Shown: in pieces, positions 1 through 8,672 of the stretch
How the letters are laid out: every line of letters begins with the position of its first letter
How positions within the stretch are numbered: position 1 is the first letter of the stretch
NCBI RefSeq assembly: GCF_014841105.1
Contig: NZ_JACYWE010000009.1
Location: 95,422-159,421, forward strand
DNA: 64,000 bases
DNA from: Lolliginicoccus lacisalsi
Lineage (GTDB): Bacteria > Actinomycetota > Actinomycetes > Mycobacteriales > Mycobacteriaceae
Reading direction: 5' to 3'
The notes under the pieces: model-generated
The model's database searches: none
The model's input: only the letters and a program-made list of their open reading frames with translations
What the model was told of the DNA's origin: nothing
Program-made: the position numbers and the translations under genes

Positions 1-333
1 ATGGAGTCCATCCTTGGGGCGATCTACCTCGATCACGGGCTGGACGTGGCCCGCGAGGTCGTGATGCGCCTGTTCGAGGACTTGCTGGAGCGCGGACCGC
101 GGCTCGGGGCCGGGCTCGATTGGAAGACAAGCCTGCAAGAGCTCACCGCGGAGCGTGGCCTGGGCGTGCCGTCCTATGAGGTGACGGCCAGTGGCCCCGA
201 CCATGACAAGGAATTCACCGCGTCCGCCGTCATCGCAGGCCGTGATCTAGGCACTGGCGTGGGTCGTACCAAGAAGGAAGCCGAGCAGATGGCCGCGGGA
301 GCGGCGTGGCGCGCCCTGTCGGAGGAGGCGTGA
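1..333 (+). CDS. rnc: Ribonuclease III, C-terminal part (cut by window start)
   Basis: RNase III cuts double-stranded RNA during rRNA and mRNA processing in the cytoplasm. Only the last 110 residues are here. The opening [12 protein letters not shown] is the end of the catalytic domain and carries the conserved late Glu/Gly/Asp region. From about residue 40 a double-stranded-RNA-binding domain follows ([13 protein letters not shown], then [16 protein letters not shown]). The first codon reads ATG, but it lies inside the conserved domain, so the gene starts before the window. mutM follows 33 bases later on the same strand, the arrangement in M. tuberculosis (rnc-fpg). Identification is secure. 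Confidence 0.93.
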   Translation: MESILGAIYLDHGLDVAREVVMRLFEDLLERGPRLGAGLDWKTSLQELTAERGLGVPSYEVTASGPDHDKEFTASAVIAGRDLGTGVGRTKKEAEQMAAGAAWRALSEEA

Positions 334-366
334 GCGGCCACCGCTTCGGCGCCAGGGCTCCTCGTC

Positions 367-1311
367 ATGCCTGAGCTGCCCGAGGTCGAGGTGGTGCGGC
401 GTGGCCTCGAGCGGCACGTGGTGCCGAGCCGGATTGTTGGCATCGACGTCCTGCATGATCGGGCAGTGCGCCGGCATGTGCCCGGGGCCGGGGATCTCGC
501 GGGCAGGCTGCGGGGACGGATGATCCGCGGTGCTCGGCGGCGCGGCAAGTACCTGTGGCTCGATGTTGCTGAGGGAAACCATCCGGCGCCCAGCCGTTCT
601 GGGCCAGGCGCACCCGAGGCTGGGGATCCCGGCGAGTGCATCGTGGTGCATCTCGGCATGAGCGGGCAGATGCTCGTGCAGCAGCCTGGGGCGGGCCGGG
701 AGAAGCACGCGCGCATCATCGCTGTGCTCGATACCGGCGTGGAGCTGCGCTTCGTGGACCAGCGCACGTTCGGTGGCTGGATGCTCGCGGACCTCGTCGA
801 CGACGGCTCGGGTGGCACGGTTCCCGAGCCCGTGCGGCACATCGCGCGCGATCCGCTTGACCCGCTGTGGGACCGCGAGCGCACGGTCGAGGTGATGCGC
901 TCGCGCACGTCGGCGATCAAGCGGGTGCTGCTCGACCAGGCAGTGGTATCCGGCATCGGCAACATCTATGCCGATGAGGCGTTGTGGCGGGCGGGGGTGC
1001 ACGGCGAACGGACCGCGGCCAAGCTGACGAGGCCGCGGCTGCGAGCCGTGCTCGGCGCCGCCCGCGACGTGATGGTCGAGGCGCTCGCCCAGGGCGGGAC
1101 GTCCTTCGATTCGCTGTATGTGAATGTCAACGGCCAGTCCGGCTACTTCAGCCGCTCGCTGGACGCCTATGGCCGGGCGGGGGAGCCGTGCCGCCGGTGC
1201 GGGGCGGTGATGCGGCGGGAATCGTTCATGAATCGCTCGTCGTTCTCGTGCCCGGTGTGCCAGCCTCGGCCGCGTGTGCGTGCCGTGCCTGGCGGGGTTC
1301 GGCGTCCTTGA
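367..1311 (+). CDS. mutM: Formamidopyrimidine-DNA glycosylase (MutM/Fpg)
   Basis: Base-excision-repair glycosylase and AP lyase that removes 8-oxoguanine and formamidopyrimidines. The protein begins MPELPEVE, so the mature N-terminal proline (catalytic nucleophile) and the following glutamate are present. The conserved lysine lies in RRRGKYLW near residue 60. The helix-two-turn-helix region contains [13 protein letters not shown]. The C-terminus has a complete four-cysteine zinc finger (CRRCG...FSCPVCQ). Its 314 residues are slightly longer than usual because of an insert near residues 78-92. It follows rnc and converges with the next gene, three bases separating the two stop codons. Confidence 0.96.
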   Translation: MPELPEVEVVRRGLERHVVPSRIVGIDVLHDRAVRRHVPGAGDLAGRLRGRMIRGARRRGKYLWLDVAEGNHPAPSRSGPGAPEAGDPGECIVVHLGMSGQMLVQQPGAGREKHARIIAVLDTGVELRFVDQRTFGGWMLADLVDDGSGGTVPEPVRHIARDPLDPLWDRERTVEVMRSRTSAIKRVLLDQAVVSGIGNIYADEALWRAGVHGERTAAKLTRPRLRAVLGAARDVMVEALAQGGTSFDSLYVNVNGQSGYFSRSLDAYGRAGEPCRRCGAVMRRESFMNRSSFSCPVCQPRPRVRAVPGGVRRP

Positions 1312-1314
1312 TCC

Positions 1315-1896
1315 CTACGGTGCTTCTGCTTGACGGGTTAGGGCGCGCCGAACCTCGTCGGCTAGTTCATTCCATCCGACGGGTCTTGCTCCGAGCTTCT
1401 CGACCGTCGAGAGGCGCATGGAACTCTGCCCTGTGCTAGCTATCGCTGCGCCGGGTAGGACATAGAACCTCCACGCGTCGATGTCGAGCGGGTCGTAGGG
1501 CTCGCTGGGAAGGGTGGTGTGCACAGCGAAGACGTATACATCGGCGATGAAGGCAGTCCTGTATGAGTTTGCCGAGGCATCCCACGAGACCTTCGTGCGT
1601 GCGCCGGGCAGACCACTGAAGGTGATTACAGGCTGCGTGTTCGTTGGCCAGGATTGGGAGTATCCACTGCTCTTCACTTCGATAGTGGTGCCGTCGGGAG
1701 CGCGCACGTCGTAGGCGTCCCACTCGACCCTCGTCTGTTGCGACCCCATTGCCTGCGCCACGAGGAACTCGGCCAGATAGCCACGGGTAGTGTTTCCGCG
1801 CAGGTCGGACAAGGCGAAGGCCCAGAAGTCGCGAACGGAAGCCGCAAGGCCAAGAAACCGCTCGTCGCCTTGCAGGCGCGGACGCGTGCTGACCAT
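1315..1896 (-). CDS. Orphan protein with a PD-(D/E)XK nuclease-like pattern
   Basis: A 193-residue protein of unknown role. It shows the spacing expected of a restriction-endonuclease-like fold: a glutamate in RGYLAEFLVA, an aspartate in WDAYDVRAPDG, and an E-x-K in TIEVKSSGY, followed by a Q/W-rich strand. The second half has aromatic beta-strand-like segments (DVYVFAVHT, WRFYVLPG). No methyltransferase, helicase or specificity subunit is nearby. It is antisense to and convergent with mutM and interrupts the rnc-mutM-OsmC-acyP-smc order. The DNA also looks less GC-rich than its neighbours, suggesting acquisition. Assignment to the nuclease fold rests on motif reading only. Confidence 0.7.
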   Translation of the reverse strand: MVSTRPRLQGDERFLGLAASVRDFWAFALSDLRGNTTRGYLAEFLVAQAMGSQQTRVEWDAYDVRAPDGTTIEVKSSGYSQSWPTNTQPVITFSGLPGARTKVSWDASANSYRTAFIADVYVFAVHTTLPSEPYDPLDIDAWRFYVLPGAAIASTGQSSMRLSTVEKLGARPVGWNELADEVRRALTRQAEAP

Positions 1897-2032
1897 GGAT
1901 TCAGGCTAGCCAAGTGCTTCTGGCGATCCCGCATTCAGCGGAGTGATCGCCCCCGACTGTAGTGTGAGACGCTGTGTCTAAGTAATGTGGATGTGACGCC
2001 GGGCCCCACCGCGACGATAGGGAGAATCAACC

Positions 2033-3514
2033 ATGGCTGACCGCGAGGAACACCGCGTCATCATCGTCGGGGCTGGTCTGGCCGGCATCGCCGCCGCCAT
2101 CACCCTCGAGCGAGCGGGCATCGATGACGCCATCGTCCTCGAGAAGGCAGACCGCGTCGGCGGCACCTGGCGCGACAACACCTACCCGGGATGCGGGTGC
2201 GACATCCCCTCCAACGTGTACTCGTTCTCGTTCAACCCCAACCCGGACTGGCGCTCGGCCTTCGCGCTGCAGCCCGACATCCTCGACTACATCGAGGAGA
2301 CGGCGGACAAGTTCGACACCTACCGCAAGATCCGCTTCCGCACCGAGGTCACAGAAGCGCGCTGGGACAACGATGAGCGCCGCTGGCTTATCGACACCAC
2401 CAATGGCAGCTTCCGGTCCCAGTTCGCGATCTTCGCCGGCGGCCCCATCACCGAGCCCAAGCTGCCCGACGTGCCGGGCATCGACTCCTTCGAGGGGGAG
2501 ATCTTCCACTCGGCCCGCTGGAACCACGATCTCGACCTGACGGGCAAGCGTGTCGCGGTCATTGGCACGGGTGCCTCGGCTGTGCAGTTCATACCTGAGA
2601 TCCAGCCGAAGGTCGCGCAGATGCATGTCCTGCAGCGCACCGCCTCGTGGGTCATCCCGCGCCTCGACGCGCCCATGCCCGGCGCCGTCAAGACCCTGTT
2701 CCGCAAGGCACCCGCCACCCAGCAGGGCCTGCGCCACGGCCTCGACGGTGTCCTGCGCCTGCTCACCCTTGCTATGCGCCACGACAAGGCCGCGCGCAAG
2801 CTCAACATCATCGGCAAGAGCTTCCTCCGCGCCCAGGTCAAGGACCCCGAGCTGCGCAAGGCGCTCACCCCGACCTTCAGCCTCGGCTGCAAGCGCCTCC
2901 TGATCTCGAACGACTTCTATCCGGCGCTCACCAAGCCCAACGTCGAGCTCATCCCGCACGCGCTTTCTAGCCTCGGCCCCCGCACCATCACCGCCACCGA
3001 TGGCACCACCCGCGAGGTCGACGTCATCATCTTCGGCACCGGCTTCGACGTCAGCCACCCGCCCATCTCGCGACGCATCCGTGGCGCCGACGGGCACTTC
3101 CTCTCCGAGGCATGGTCGGTGAGCCCCGAGGCATACCTCGGCACCACCACCACCAACGTGCCCAACGGGTTCGTCCTCCTCGGGCCGAACCTGCTCGTCT
3201 ACAACTCCTTCCTCGGGATCGCCGAGGATCAGATGCGCTACGTCGTCGACGCCATCAAGAAGGCCGACGAGTACGGCTTCGAGGTCTTCGAGCTCAAGCC
3301 CGAGGCGCTGCGCGAGTTCAACGACGACATCCAGCAAGCACTCGAGCGCACCGTGTTCAACCACGGCGGCTGCGCCTCCTACTACCTCGACGCGAACGGC
3401 AAGAACTTCGCCGCCTGGCCCTACTCCACGACACTGATGCGCAAGCTGCTCAGCGAGTTCGACCTCGAGAAGTACGATCTCACGCCCATCCGGCAGCCCG
3501 CCCCCACGCGCTGA
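2033..3514 (+). CDS. Flavin-binding monooxygenase, Baeyer-Villiger type
   Basis: A 493-residue FAD/NADPH monooxygenase, expected to oxidise ketones or related lipophilic substrates. The first Rossmann motif is VGAGLAGI near residue 13 (FAD) and the second is IGTGASAV near residue 179 (NADPH). Between them FEGEIFHSARW fits the type I Baeyer-Villiger fingerprint F-x-G-x3-H-x3-W. DRVGGTWRDNTYPG is the usual family segment after the first FAD strand. The start ATG follows GGGAGAATCAACC. It stands alone, with a repeat-rich gap downstream. The substrate cannot be inferred. Confidence 0.9.
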   Translation: MADREEHRVIIVGAGLAGIAAAITLERAGIDDAIVLEKADRVGGTWRDNTYPGCGCDIPSNVYSFSFNPNPDWRSAFALQPDILDYIEETADKFDTYRKIRFRTEVTEARWDNDERRWLIDTTNGSFRSQFAIFAGGPITEPKLPDVPGIDSFEGEIFHSARWNHDLDLTGKRVAVIGTGASAVQFIPEIQPKVAQMHVLQRTASWVIPRLDAPMPGAVKTLFRKAPATQQGLRHGLDGVLRLLTLAMRHDKAARKLNIIGKSFLRAQVKDPELRKALTPTFSLGCKRLLISNDFYPALTKPNVELIPHALSSLGPRTITATDGTTREVDVIIFGTGFDVSHPPISRRIRGADGHFLSEAWSVSPEAYLGTTTTNVPNGFVLLGPNLLVYNSFLGIAEDQMRYVVDAIKKADEYGFEVFELKPEALREFNDDIQQALERTVFNHGGCASYYLDANGKNFAAWPYSTTLMRKLLSEFDLEKYDLTPIRQPAPTR

Positions 3515-3517
3515 TCC

Positions 3518-3576
3518 TTGCGGCGGCCGCCGACTGTCCTCACTTGCGGCGGCCGCCGACTGTCCTCACTTGCGGC
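3518..3576. repeat. 26-nt direct tandem repeat, two copies plus a partial third
   Basis: Directly after the monooxygenase stop, a 26-nt unit beginning TTGCGGCGGCCGCCGACTGT is present at 3518-3543 and again at 3544-3569. A partial third copy (TTGCGGC) follows at 3570-3576. The unit holds the self-complementary core GCGGCCGC. It leads straight into the palindromic repeat at 3581. Confidence 0.9.
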
Positions 3577-3580
3577 AAAC

Positions 3581-3647
3581 GCACCGGAAACCGCCAAACG
3601 CGATAGAAGCCGACCTAGCTTTTCCGCGGCTTCTATCGCGTTTGCGG
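3581..3647. repeat. Dispersed palindromic repeat, copy 1
   Basis: The arms are CAAACGCGATAGAA (3595-3608) and its exact reverse complement (3631-3644), with a centre containing CGACCT. Related copies lie at 17973-18041 and, in inverted orientation, at 55800-55863. Bases 3581-3608 are identical to the reverse complement of 55836-55863, so the similarity extends beyond the arms. The element lies between the monooxygenase and OsmC genes. Confidence 0.88.
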
Positions 3648-3705
3648 TCGGGGTCCGCCACCGCGCGTTCGGAATATCCGCGCGACGGGTGCGATTATTA
3701 CCGGC

Positions 3706-4164
3706 ATGACTGACCAACGCCATGAGACCGAGATCCGCAACCCGAACCCCGAGGACACCAGGCTATGGGTGGATCGCACGGGCGTGCGCCGCTATGTGGG
3801 GCGCAGCTCGCGCGGCGCGGAGGTGCAGATCGGCTCGGTGGACGTCGAGGGCGTGTTCACTCCCGGGGAGCTGCTGAAGATCGCGCTTGCCGCCTGCTCG
3901 GGATTGTCGTCGGACCTGCCGCTGTCGCGACGGCTCGGCGAGACCTACGATGCCCGCATCCGGGTGACGGGTAGCCCCGATCGGGAGAACGAGGTGTATC
4001 CCGTGCTCGATGAGGTGGTGGAGCTCGATCTCAGCGAGCTCGACGAGGCCGCCCAGCAGCGCTTGCTGACGGTGGTGGAGCGGGCCATCGAGCGAAGCTG
4101 CACGGTGGGCCGTACCCTCAAAGCAGGTTCGACCATCAATCTGGCCATCGAGGGGGAGTCATGA
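3706..4164 (+). CDS. OsmC/Ohr-family peroxide-reactivity protein
   Basis: A 152-residue OsmC-like protein; the family reduces organic hydroperoxides with a reactive cysteine pair. The first cysteine lies in LAACSGLSSD and the second in IERSCTVGRTL, the conserved spacing. The position before acyP and smc matches M. tuberculosis Rv2923c, an OsmC-like protein between fpg and acyP. The stop overlaps the next start (ATGA), implying translational coupling. The physiological oxidant is not shown by sequence. Confidence 0.9.
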   Translation: MTDQRHETEIRNPNPEDTRLWVDRTGVRRYVGRSSRGAEVQIGSVDVEGVFTPGELLKIALAACSGLSSDLPLSRRLGETYDARIRVTGSPDRENEVYPVLDEVVELDLSELDEAAQQRLLTVVERAIERSCTVGRTLKAGSTINLAIEGES

Positions 4165-4568
4165 CCACATCGCGCCAAGGAGCAGGAGCGCCCCGATCGC
4201 GCCGCCCGGGCAATCCGCGCGCGGCGAGCCATCGCCCGAGCCAGCTGCACCGGAGCGTCGGCACTTTTGGTGCCCGCGCGCGTGCGGGGCACTCGACCAC
4301 CGGGGTCACCCCGGTGCGCTCCGCCGCTGCCCCCCGGCCTGCTGCCCAGCCACGATCGGCCGCAGCGCCCGGGAGCCAGGCGCCGAAGAATGCATCCGCT
4401 CGCCCGGCATGGCTGGAATTGCGCAGCCTGGGGCGGCTGGGCTCGCTCAGCATTCCCGCCGTGAGCATTTCCCGCCCGCCCGCGCTCCCCGTGCGGCTGC
4501 CGCGCCTCGCGCTCGTGCCGGGGCAGATCTTCCCGCCGCGCATCCCGCGCATCCGCCTGCGCGGCTGA
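4161..4568 (+). CDS. Hypothetical Arg/Pro/Ala-rich basic protein
   Basis: A 135-residue reading frame whose ATG overlaps the OsmC stop (ATGA), favouring real coupled translation. Composition is strongly biased to Arg, Pro, Ala and Ser, with no cysteine or recognisable domain. The middle (PRPAAQPRSAAAPGSQAPKN) looks disordered and the end has repeated short hydrophobic-basic segments (ISRPPALPVRLPRLALVPGQ). It could instead be chance open frame in high-GC DNA. No function is proposed. Confidence 0.4.
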   Translation: MTTSRQGAGAPRSRRPGNPRAASHRPSQLHRSVGTFGARARAGHSTTGVTPVRSAAAPRPAAQPRSAAAPGSQAPKNASARPAWLELRSLGRLGSLSIPAVSISRPPALPVRLPRLALVPGQIFPPRIPRIRLRG

Positions 4569-4667
4569 TCGGGACGCAAACGGCATCGGTGGTTCACCAG
4601 CGCTCCAGGAGGCTGTCGGCGGCGCGTGGTTTGCTGTTCTGTCGGGGCCGGCGTCCATAATGGCGGC

Positions 4668-4937
4668 ATGGTGCGATTGACAGCATGGGTGCATGGCCGG
4701 GTGCAGGGCGTGGGGTTCCGTTGGTGGACCCGCTCCCGAGCGCTCGAGCTTGGCCTCAATGGTCATGCCACCAACCAGCGCGACGGCCGGGTCCTCGTCG
4801 TGGCGGAGGGGCCCCGGCAGGAATGCGAGAAGCTGCTCGGCCTGCTGCGCTCGGGAACCACTCCCGGATCGGTCACGCTGGTCGTCGAGTCCTGGGACGA
4901 GCCTCGTGGTGACCTCGTGGGCTTCGAGGAGCGGTAG
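4668..4937 (+). CDS. acyP: Acylphosphatase
   Basis: A small (89-residue) cytoplasmic enzyme that hydrolyses carboxyl-phosphate bonds such as acetyl phosphate. The signature [11 protein letters not shown] carries the catalytic arginine. The catalytic asparagine is in [12 protein letters not shown]. The ATG at 4668 gives the usual length; an upstream in-frame extension lacks family similarity. The position just before smc reproduces Rv2922A-Rv2922c. Confidence 0.94.
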   Translation: MVRLTAWVHGRVQGVGFRWWTRSRALELGLNGHATNQRDGRVLVVAEGPRQECEKLLGLLRSGTTPGSVTLVVESWDEPRGDLVGFEER

Positions 4938-4945
4938 GCGCTGCC

Positions 4946-7900
4946 GTGCATCTGAAATCACTCACGCTGCGGGGCTTCAAGTCCTTCGCGTCGGCCACCA
5001 CGCTGCAGTTCGAGCCGGGCATCACCTGCGTGGTTGGCCCGAACGGCTCGGGCAAGTCGAACGTGGTCGATGCGCTGTCCTGGGTGATGGGGGAGCAGGG
5101 CGCCAAGGCGCTGCGTGGCGGCAAGATGCAGGATGTGATCTTCGCCGGCACCGCGGGCCGGGGCGCGCTCGGCCGGGCCGAGGTGACCTTGACCATCGAC
5201 AACTCCGACGGGGCGCTGCCGATCGACTACACCGAGGTGTCGATCACCCGTCGCGTGTTCCGCGACGGGGCGAGCGAGTACGAGATCAACGGCGCGAGCT
5301 GCCGCTTGATGGATATCCAGGAGCTGCTCAGCGACTCCGGCATCGGCCGTGAGATGCATGTCATCGTCGGGCAGGGCCAGCTCTCCCAGATCCTTGAATC
5401 CCGCCCCGAGGATCTGCGCGCCTACGTCGAGGAGGCCGCGGGCGTCCTCAAGCACCGTCGCCGCAAGGAAAAGGCCGTGCGCAAGCTCAATGCGATGCAG
5501 GCCAACCTTGCTCGGCTGACCGACCTGACCGCCGAGCTGCGGCGCCAGCTCAAGCCCCTCGCCCGGCAGGCCGATGTCGCGCGCCGGGCGCAGGTCATCC
5601 AGGCAGAGCTGCGTGACGCGCGATTGCGCATCGCCGCCGATGATGTGGTGCAGCGCCGCGCGGAGCTCGCCGATCAGCAGCGCAATGAGGACCGTGCCCG
5701 CGAGCGCGCCCGCGAGGTCCGGGAACGGCTCGACGGGATCACCGAGCGGGGCGTGGCGCTCGAGGAGCAGGTCGAGTCGATCACTCCGCGCGCGGAGGAA
5801 GCATCCCAGGCGTGGTTCCGGCTCTCCGCGATCTCCGAGCGGGTCAGCTCCACGATGCAGATCGCCCGGGAGCGGGCACGCCACCTCGATTCCGGCGGTG
5901 CGATGCATCGCGGCCAGGATCCGGAGCTCCTTGAGGAGCAGGCGGAGCAGGCAGCCGAGCAGGAGCTCGAGCTCGCCGAGTCCGTCGCCATGGCGGAGGC
6001 CGCGCTCGAGACGGTGCGCGATGAGCTCGCCCGCTGCGAGGACGAGGCCGCCGAGGCGGAGCGGGAGCACTTGAGCGCGGTGCGGTCCATCGCGGATCGC
6101 CGCGAGGGGCTAGCCAGGCTCGCGGGGAAGGTGGAGAACCTGCGCACGCGCGCGGAGTCCTTCGACGGCGAGATCGCCCGCTTCGACGATCGCATCGAGA
6201 CCGCCATGCAGCGCCACCACGAGGCCGAGCAGGAGGTGGAGGATGCGCTCGCCCGTCTCGAGGAGCTCGAGAACAGCGAGCACACGCTCGACCGGCAGCA
6301 TGAGCGCGCCGCGGCCTCGCTGGGGAAGGCCGAGGAGCGCGTGGCGGGGCTGCGTGCCGCCGAGCGCGAGGCCGGGCACGAGGTCGTGTCCCTGCGATCA
6401 CGCATCGATACGCTGTCGGCATCGCTGCGCCGCGGTGATGCCCCCGCCTGGCTCGTCCAGCACCATGATGGAGCGCTCGGCCCGCGCCTCACCGACATCA
6501 TCGAGCCGCGCCCCGGATTCGAGACCGCCATCGCCGCGGCGCTCGGCACGGCTGCCGATGCCCTCACCTGCGAGACGCCCAACGATGCGGAGGCCGCGCT
6601 CGCCGCGCTGCGGGCCGCCGACCGTGGCCGCGCCGTCATCCTGCACGCCCACCACGCGCGCCGTGGCGCCGAGGAGCCAGTACTGCCGGAAGGCGCCTGG
6701 TGGGCGCACCAGCTCGCGACCGTTCCGCCCCAGTACCTCGCGGCGCTGCGCTCCCGGCTCGGCCGCACTCTCGTCGTCGAGGACGAGAAGCTCATCCCCC
6801 GGCTCCTTGCCGAGCACCCCGATGCCCGCCTCGTGACCCGGGGCGGCGAGGCGCGCGGCACGGCCTGGATCGAGGGCGGGACCAGCCAGGCCCCCTCGAC
6901 CCTCGAGATCCAGGCCGGAATCGACACCGCCACCGAATCGCTCGAGTCGGCGACGCAGCGCGCCGAGGAGCTCGCGGCAGCCCTTGCCGGGGCCGTCGAC
7001 GACCTCGAGACGCGGCGCGCGACGGTCACCGAGGCCCATGCGGCGCTCACCGCCAACGATTCCGCCATCGTCCAGGTTCAGGAGGAGCTCGCTCGCCACG
7101 GGCACGCCGCGCGGGTCGCGAACGCCGAGCGGGACCACCTCTCCCAGCAACGCATCCGTGCCGAGTCCGAGCACGCGGCGCTGCTCGGCGAGCTCACCGA
7201 GCACGAGGAGCGACTGCGGCGCGCCCAGGGCGAGAGCGAGGACACCCCCGACGAGACGGGCACCGCGGCACGGCGCGAGGTCACCGCGCACGCTCTCGCC
7301 ACCGCCCGCGCCGCCGAGGTCGACGCCAGGCTCGCTGCCCGCAGCGCCGAGGAACGGGCCGGGGCGCTCCGCGGCAAGGCGGAGTCCCTGCGCCGGGCCG
7401 CGCGCGCCGAGCGGGAGGCCCGTGCCCGCGCCGAGCAGGCCCAGCAGCGGCGCCGCGCCGCGGCGGAGGCCGCGCGCGTGATCGCCGGATCCGCCGAGCA
7501 GCTCGGCACCCGCCTCGCTGTGGCCGTGGAGGCGGCAGCCGCGCATCGCACCGAGCTCGCCCGCCAGCGCGATGACGCCAGCGCGGCCCTGCACCGCGAG
7601 CGGGAGGCGCGGCACGCGCTCACCGTCGAGCTCGGCAGGCTCACCGACGCCGCCCACAAGGACGAGATCGCTCGGGCCGAGTCAGCGTTGCGCGCCCAGC
7701 AGCTTGAGGAGACCGTGCTCGAGCAGTTCGGCATCGCCGCCGACGAGCTGATCGGCGAGTACGGCCCCGATGTGCCGTTGCCGCCATCGGCGCTCGAGAT
7801 GCGCGAGTACGAGCTCGCGCGCGAGCGAGGCGAGACCGTCAGCAAGCCGCAGCCCATGCCTTATGACCGGCCCAGCCAGCAACGGCGCCTCAAGGCCGCG

Positions 7901-8578
7901 GAGAAGGACCTCGCCACCCTCGGCAAGGTCAACCCGCTCGCCCTCGAGGAGTTCGCGGCGCTCGAGGAGCGGTACAACTTCCTCGCCACCCAGCTCGAGG
8001 ACGTCAAGGCTGCCCGCAAGGACCTCCTCGATGTGGTCGACGATGTCGACAACCGCATCCTGCAACTGTTCACCGACGCCTACAACGACGTCGAGCGCGA
8101 GTTCGTCACGGTCTTCGCCACCTTGTTCCCCGGCGGCGAGGGGCGCCTGGTGCTCACCGACCCCGAGGACATGCTGGCCACCGGCATCGAGGTCGAGGCG
8201 CGCCCGCCCGGCAAGAAGGTCAAGCGACTCTCCCTGCTCTCGGGCGGCGAGAAGTCATTGACCGCGGTGGCGATGCTCGTGGCGATCTTCCGGGCGAGGC
8301 CCTCGCCGTTCTACGTCATGGACGAGGTGGAGGCAGCGCTCGACGATACAAACCTGCGGCGCCTGATCAACCTGTTCGAGCAGCTCCGCGAGACCTCGCA
8401 GTTGATCGTGATCACCCACCAGAAGCCAACCATGGAAATCGCGGACGCGCTCTACGGCGTGACGATGCGCGGCGATGGGATCACCACGGTGCTCTCGCAG
8501 CGGTTGCGCGGTCGCGCTCTCGGAGCGCGGGCCAGCGAGGGCGCGCCGGACGATTCCGCGCCCAACGTCGTTGCGTGA
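4946..8578 (+). CDS. smc: Chromosome segregation ATPase SMC
   Basis: The SMC ATPase of the condensin-like complex (with ScpA/ScpB), which compacts and separates chromosomes. The start is GTG, eight bases after acyP, giving 1210 residues. Walker A (GPNGSGKSN) is near residue 31. Two long Ala/Glu/Arg-rich coiled coils flank a hinge at about residues 505-645 (GALGPRLTDIIEPRPGF onward). The C-terminal head has the ABC signature LLSGGEKS near residue 1098 and Walker B YVMDEVEAALDD near 1122. In M. tuberculosis relatives ftsY usually follows; here pgsA follows, so this is a synteny breakpoint. Confidence 0.97.
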   Translation: MHLKSLTLRGFKSFASATTLQFEPGITCVVGPNGSGKSNVVDALSWVMGEQGAKALRGGKMQDVIFAGTAGRGALGRAEVTLTIDNSDGALPIDYTEVSITRRVFRDGASEYEINGASCRLMDIQELLSDSGIGREMHVIVGQGQLSQILESRPEDLRAYVEEAAGVLKHRRRKEKAVRKLNAMQANLARLTDLTAELRRQLKPLARQADVARRAQVIQAELRDARLRIAADDVVQRRAELADQQRNEDRARERAREVRERLDGITERGVALEEQVESITPRAEEASQAWFRLSAISERVSSTMQIARERARHLDSGGAMHRGQDPELLEEQAEQAAEQELELAESVAMAEAALETVRDELARCEDEAAEAEREHLSAVRSIADRREGLARLAGKVENLRTRAESFDGEIARFDDRIETAMQRHHEAEQEVEDALARLEELENSEHTLDRQHERAAASLGKAEERVAGLRAAEREAGHEVVSLRSRIDTLSASLRRGDAPAWLVQHHDGALGPRLTDIIEPRPGFETAIAAALGTAADALTCETPNDAEAALAALRAADRGRAVILHAHHARRGAEEPVLPEGAWWAHQLATVPPQYLAALRSRLGRTLVVEDEKLIPRLLAEHPDARLVTRGGEARGTAWIEGGTSQAPSTLEIQAGIDTATESLESATQRAEELAAALAGAVDDLETRRATVTEAHAALTANDSAIVQVQEELARHGHAARVANAERDHLSQQRIRAESEHAALLGELTEHEERLRRAQGESEDTPDETGTAARREVTAHALATARAAEVDARLAARSAEERAGALRGKAESLRRAARAEREARARAEQAQQRRRAAAEAARVIAGSAEQLGTRLAVAVEAAAAHRTELARQRDDASAALHREREARHALTVELGRLTDAAHKDEIARAESALRAQQLEETVLEQFGIAADELIGEYGPDVPLPPSALEMREYELARERGETVSKPQPMPYDRPSQQRRLKAAEKDLATLGKVNPLALEEFAALEERYNFLATQLEDVKAARKDLLDVVDDVDNRILQLFTDAYNDVEREFVTVFATLFPGGEGRLVLTDPEDMLATGIEVEARPPGKKVKRLSLLSGGEKSLTAVAMLVAIFRARPSPFYVMDEVEAALDDTNLRRLINLFEQLRETSQLIVITHQKPTMEIADALYGVTMRGDGITTVLSQRLRGRALGARASEGAPDDSAPNVVA

Positions 8579-8672
8579 CGATCATGCCAACTACTGTTGA
8601 TAGCAACACGAGCCCCAGCCGGAGCGGCCCCGCGCAGGCTGGCCTGCCGAATCGGAAGCGTGGTGTGCAACA

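Noticed and set aside
2027..3364. 445-codon minus-strand frame opposite the monooxygenase
   Set aside because: Antisense shadow; the plus-strand protein has intact FAD/NADP and Baeyer-Villiger motifs.
3595..3644. Simple rho-independent terminator after the monooxygenase
   Set aside because: The same palindrome with conserved loop and flank recurs at two other loci in both orientations, so it is treated as a repeat family; a terminator function is not excluded.
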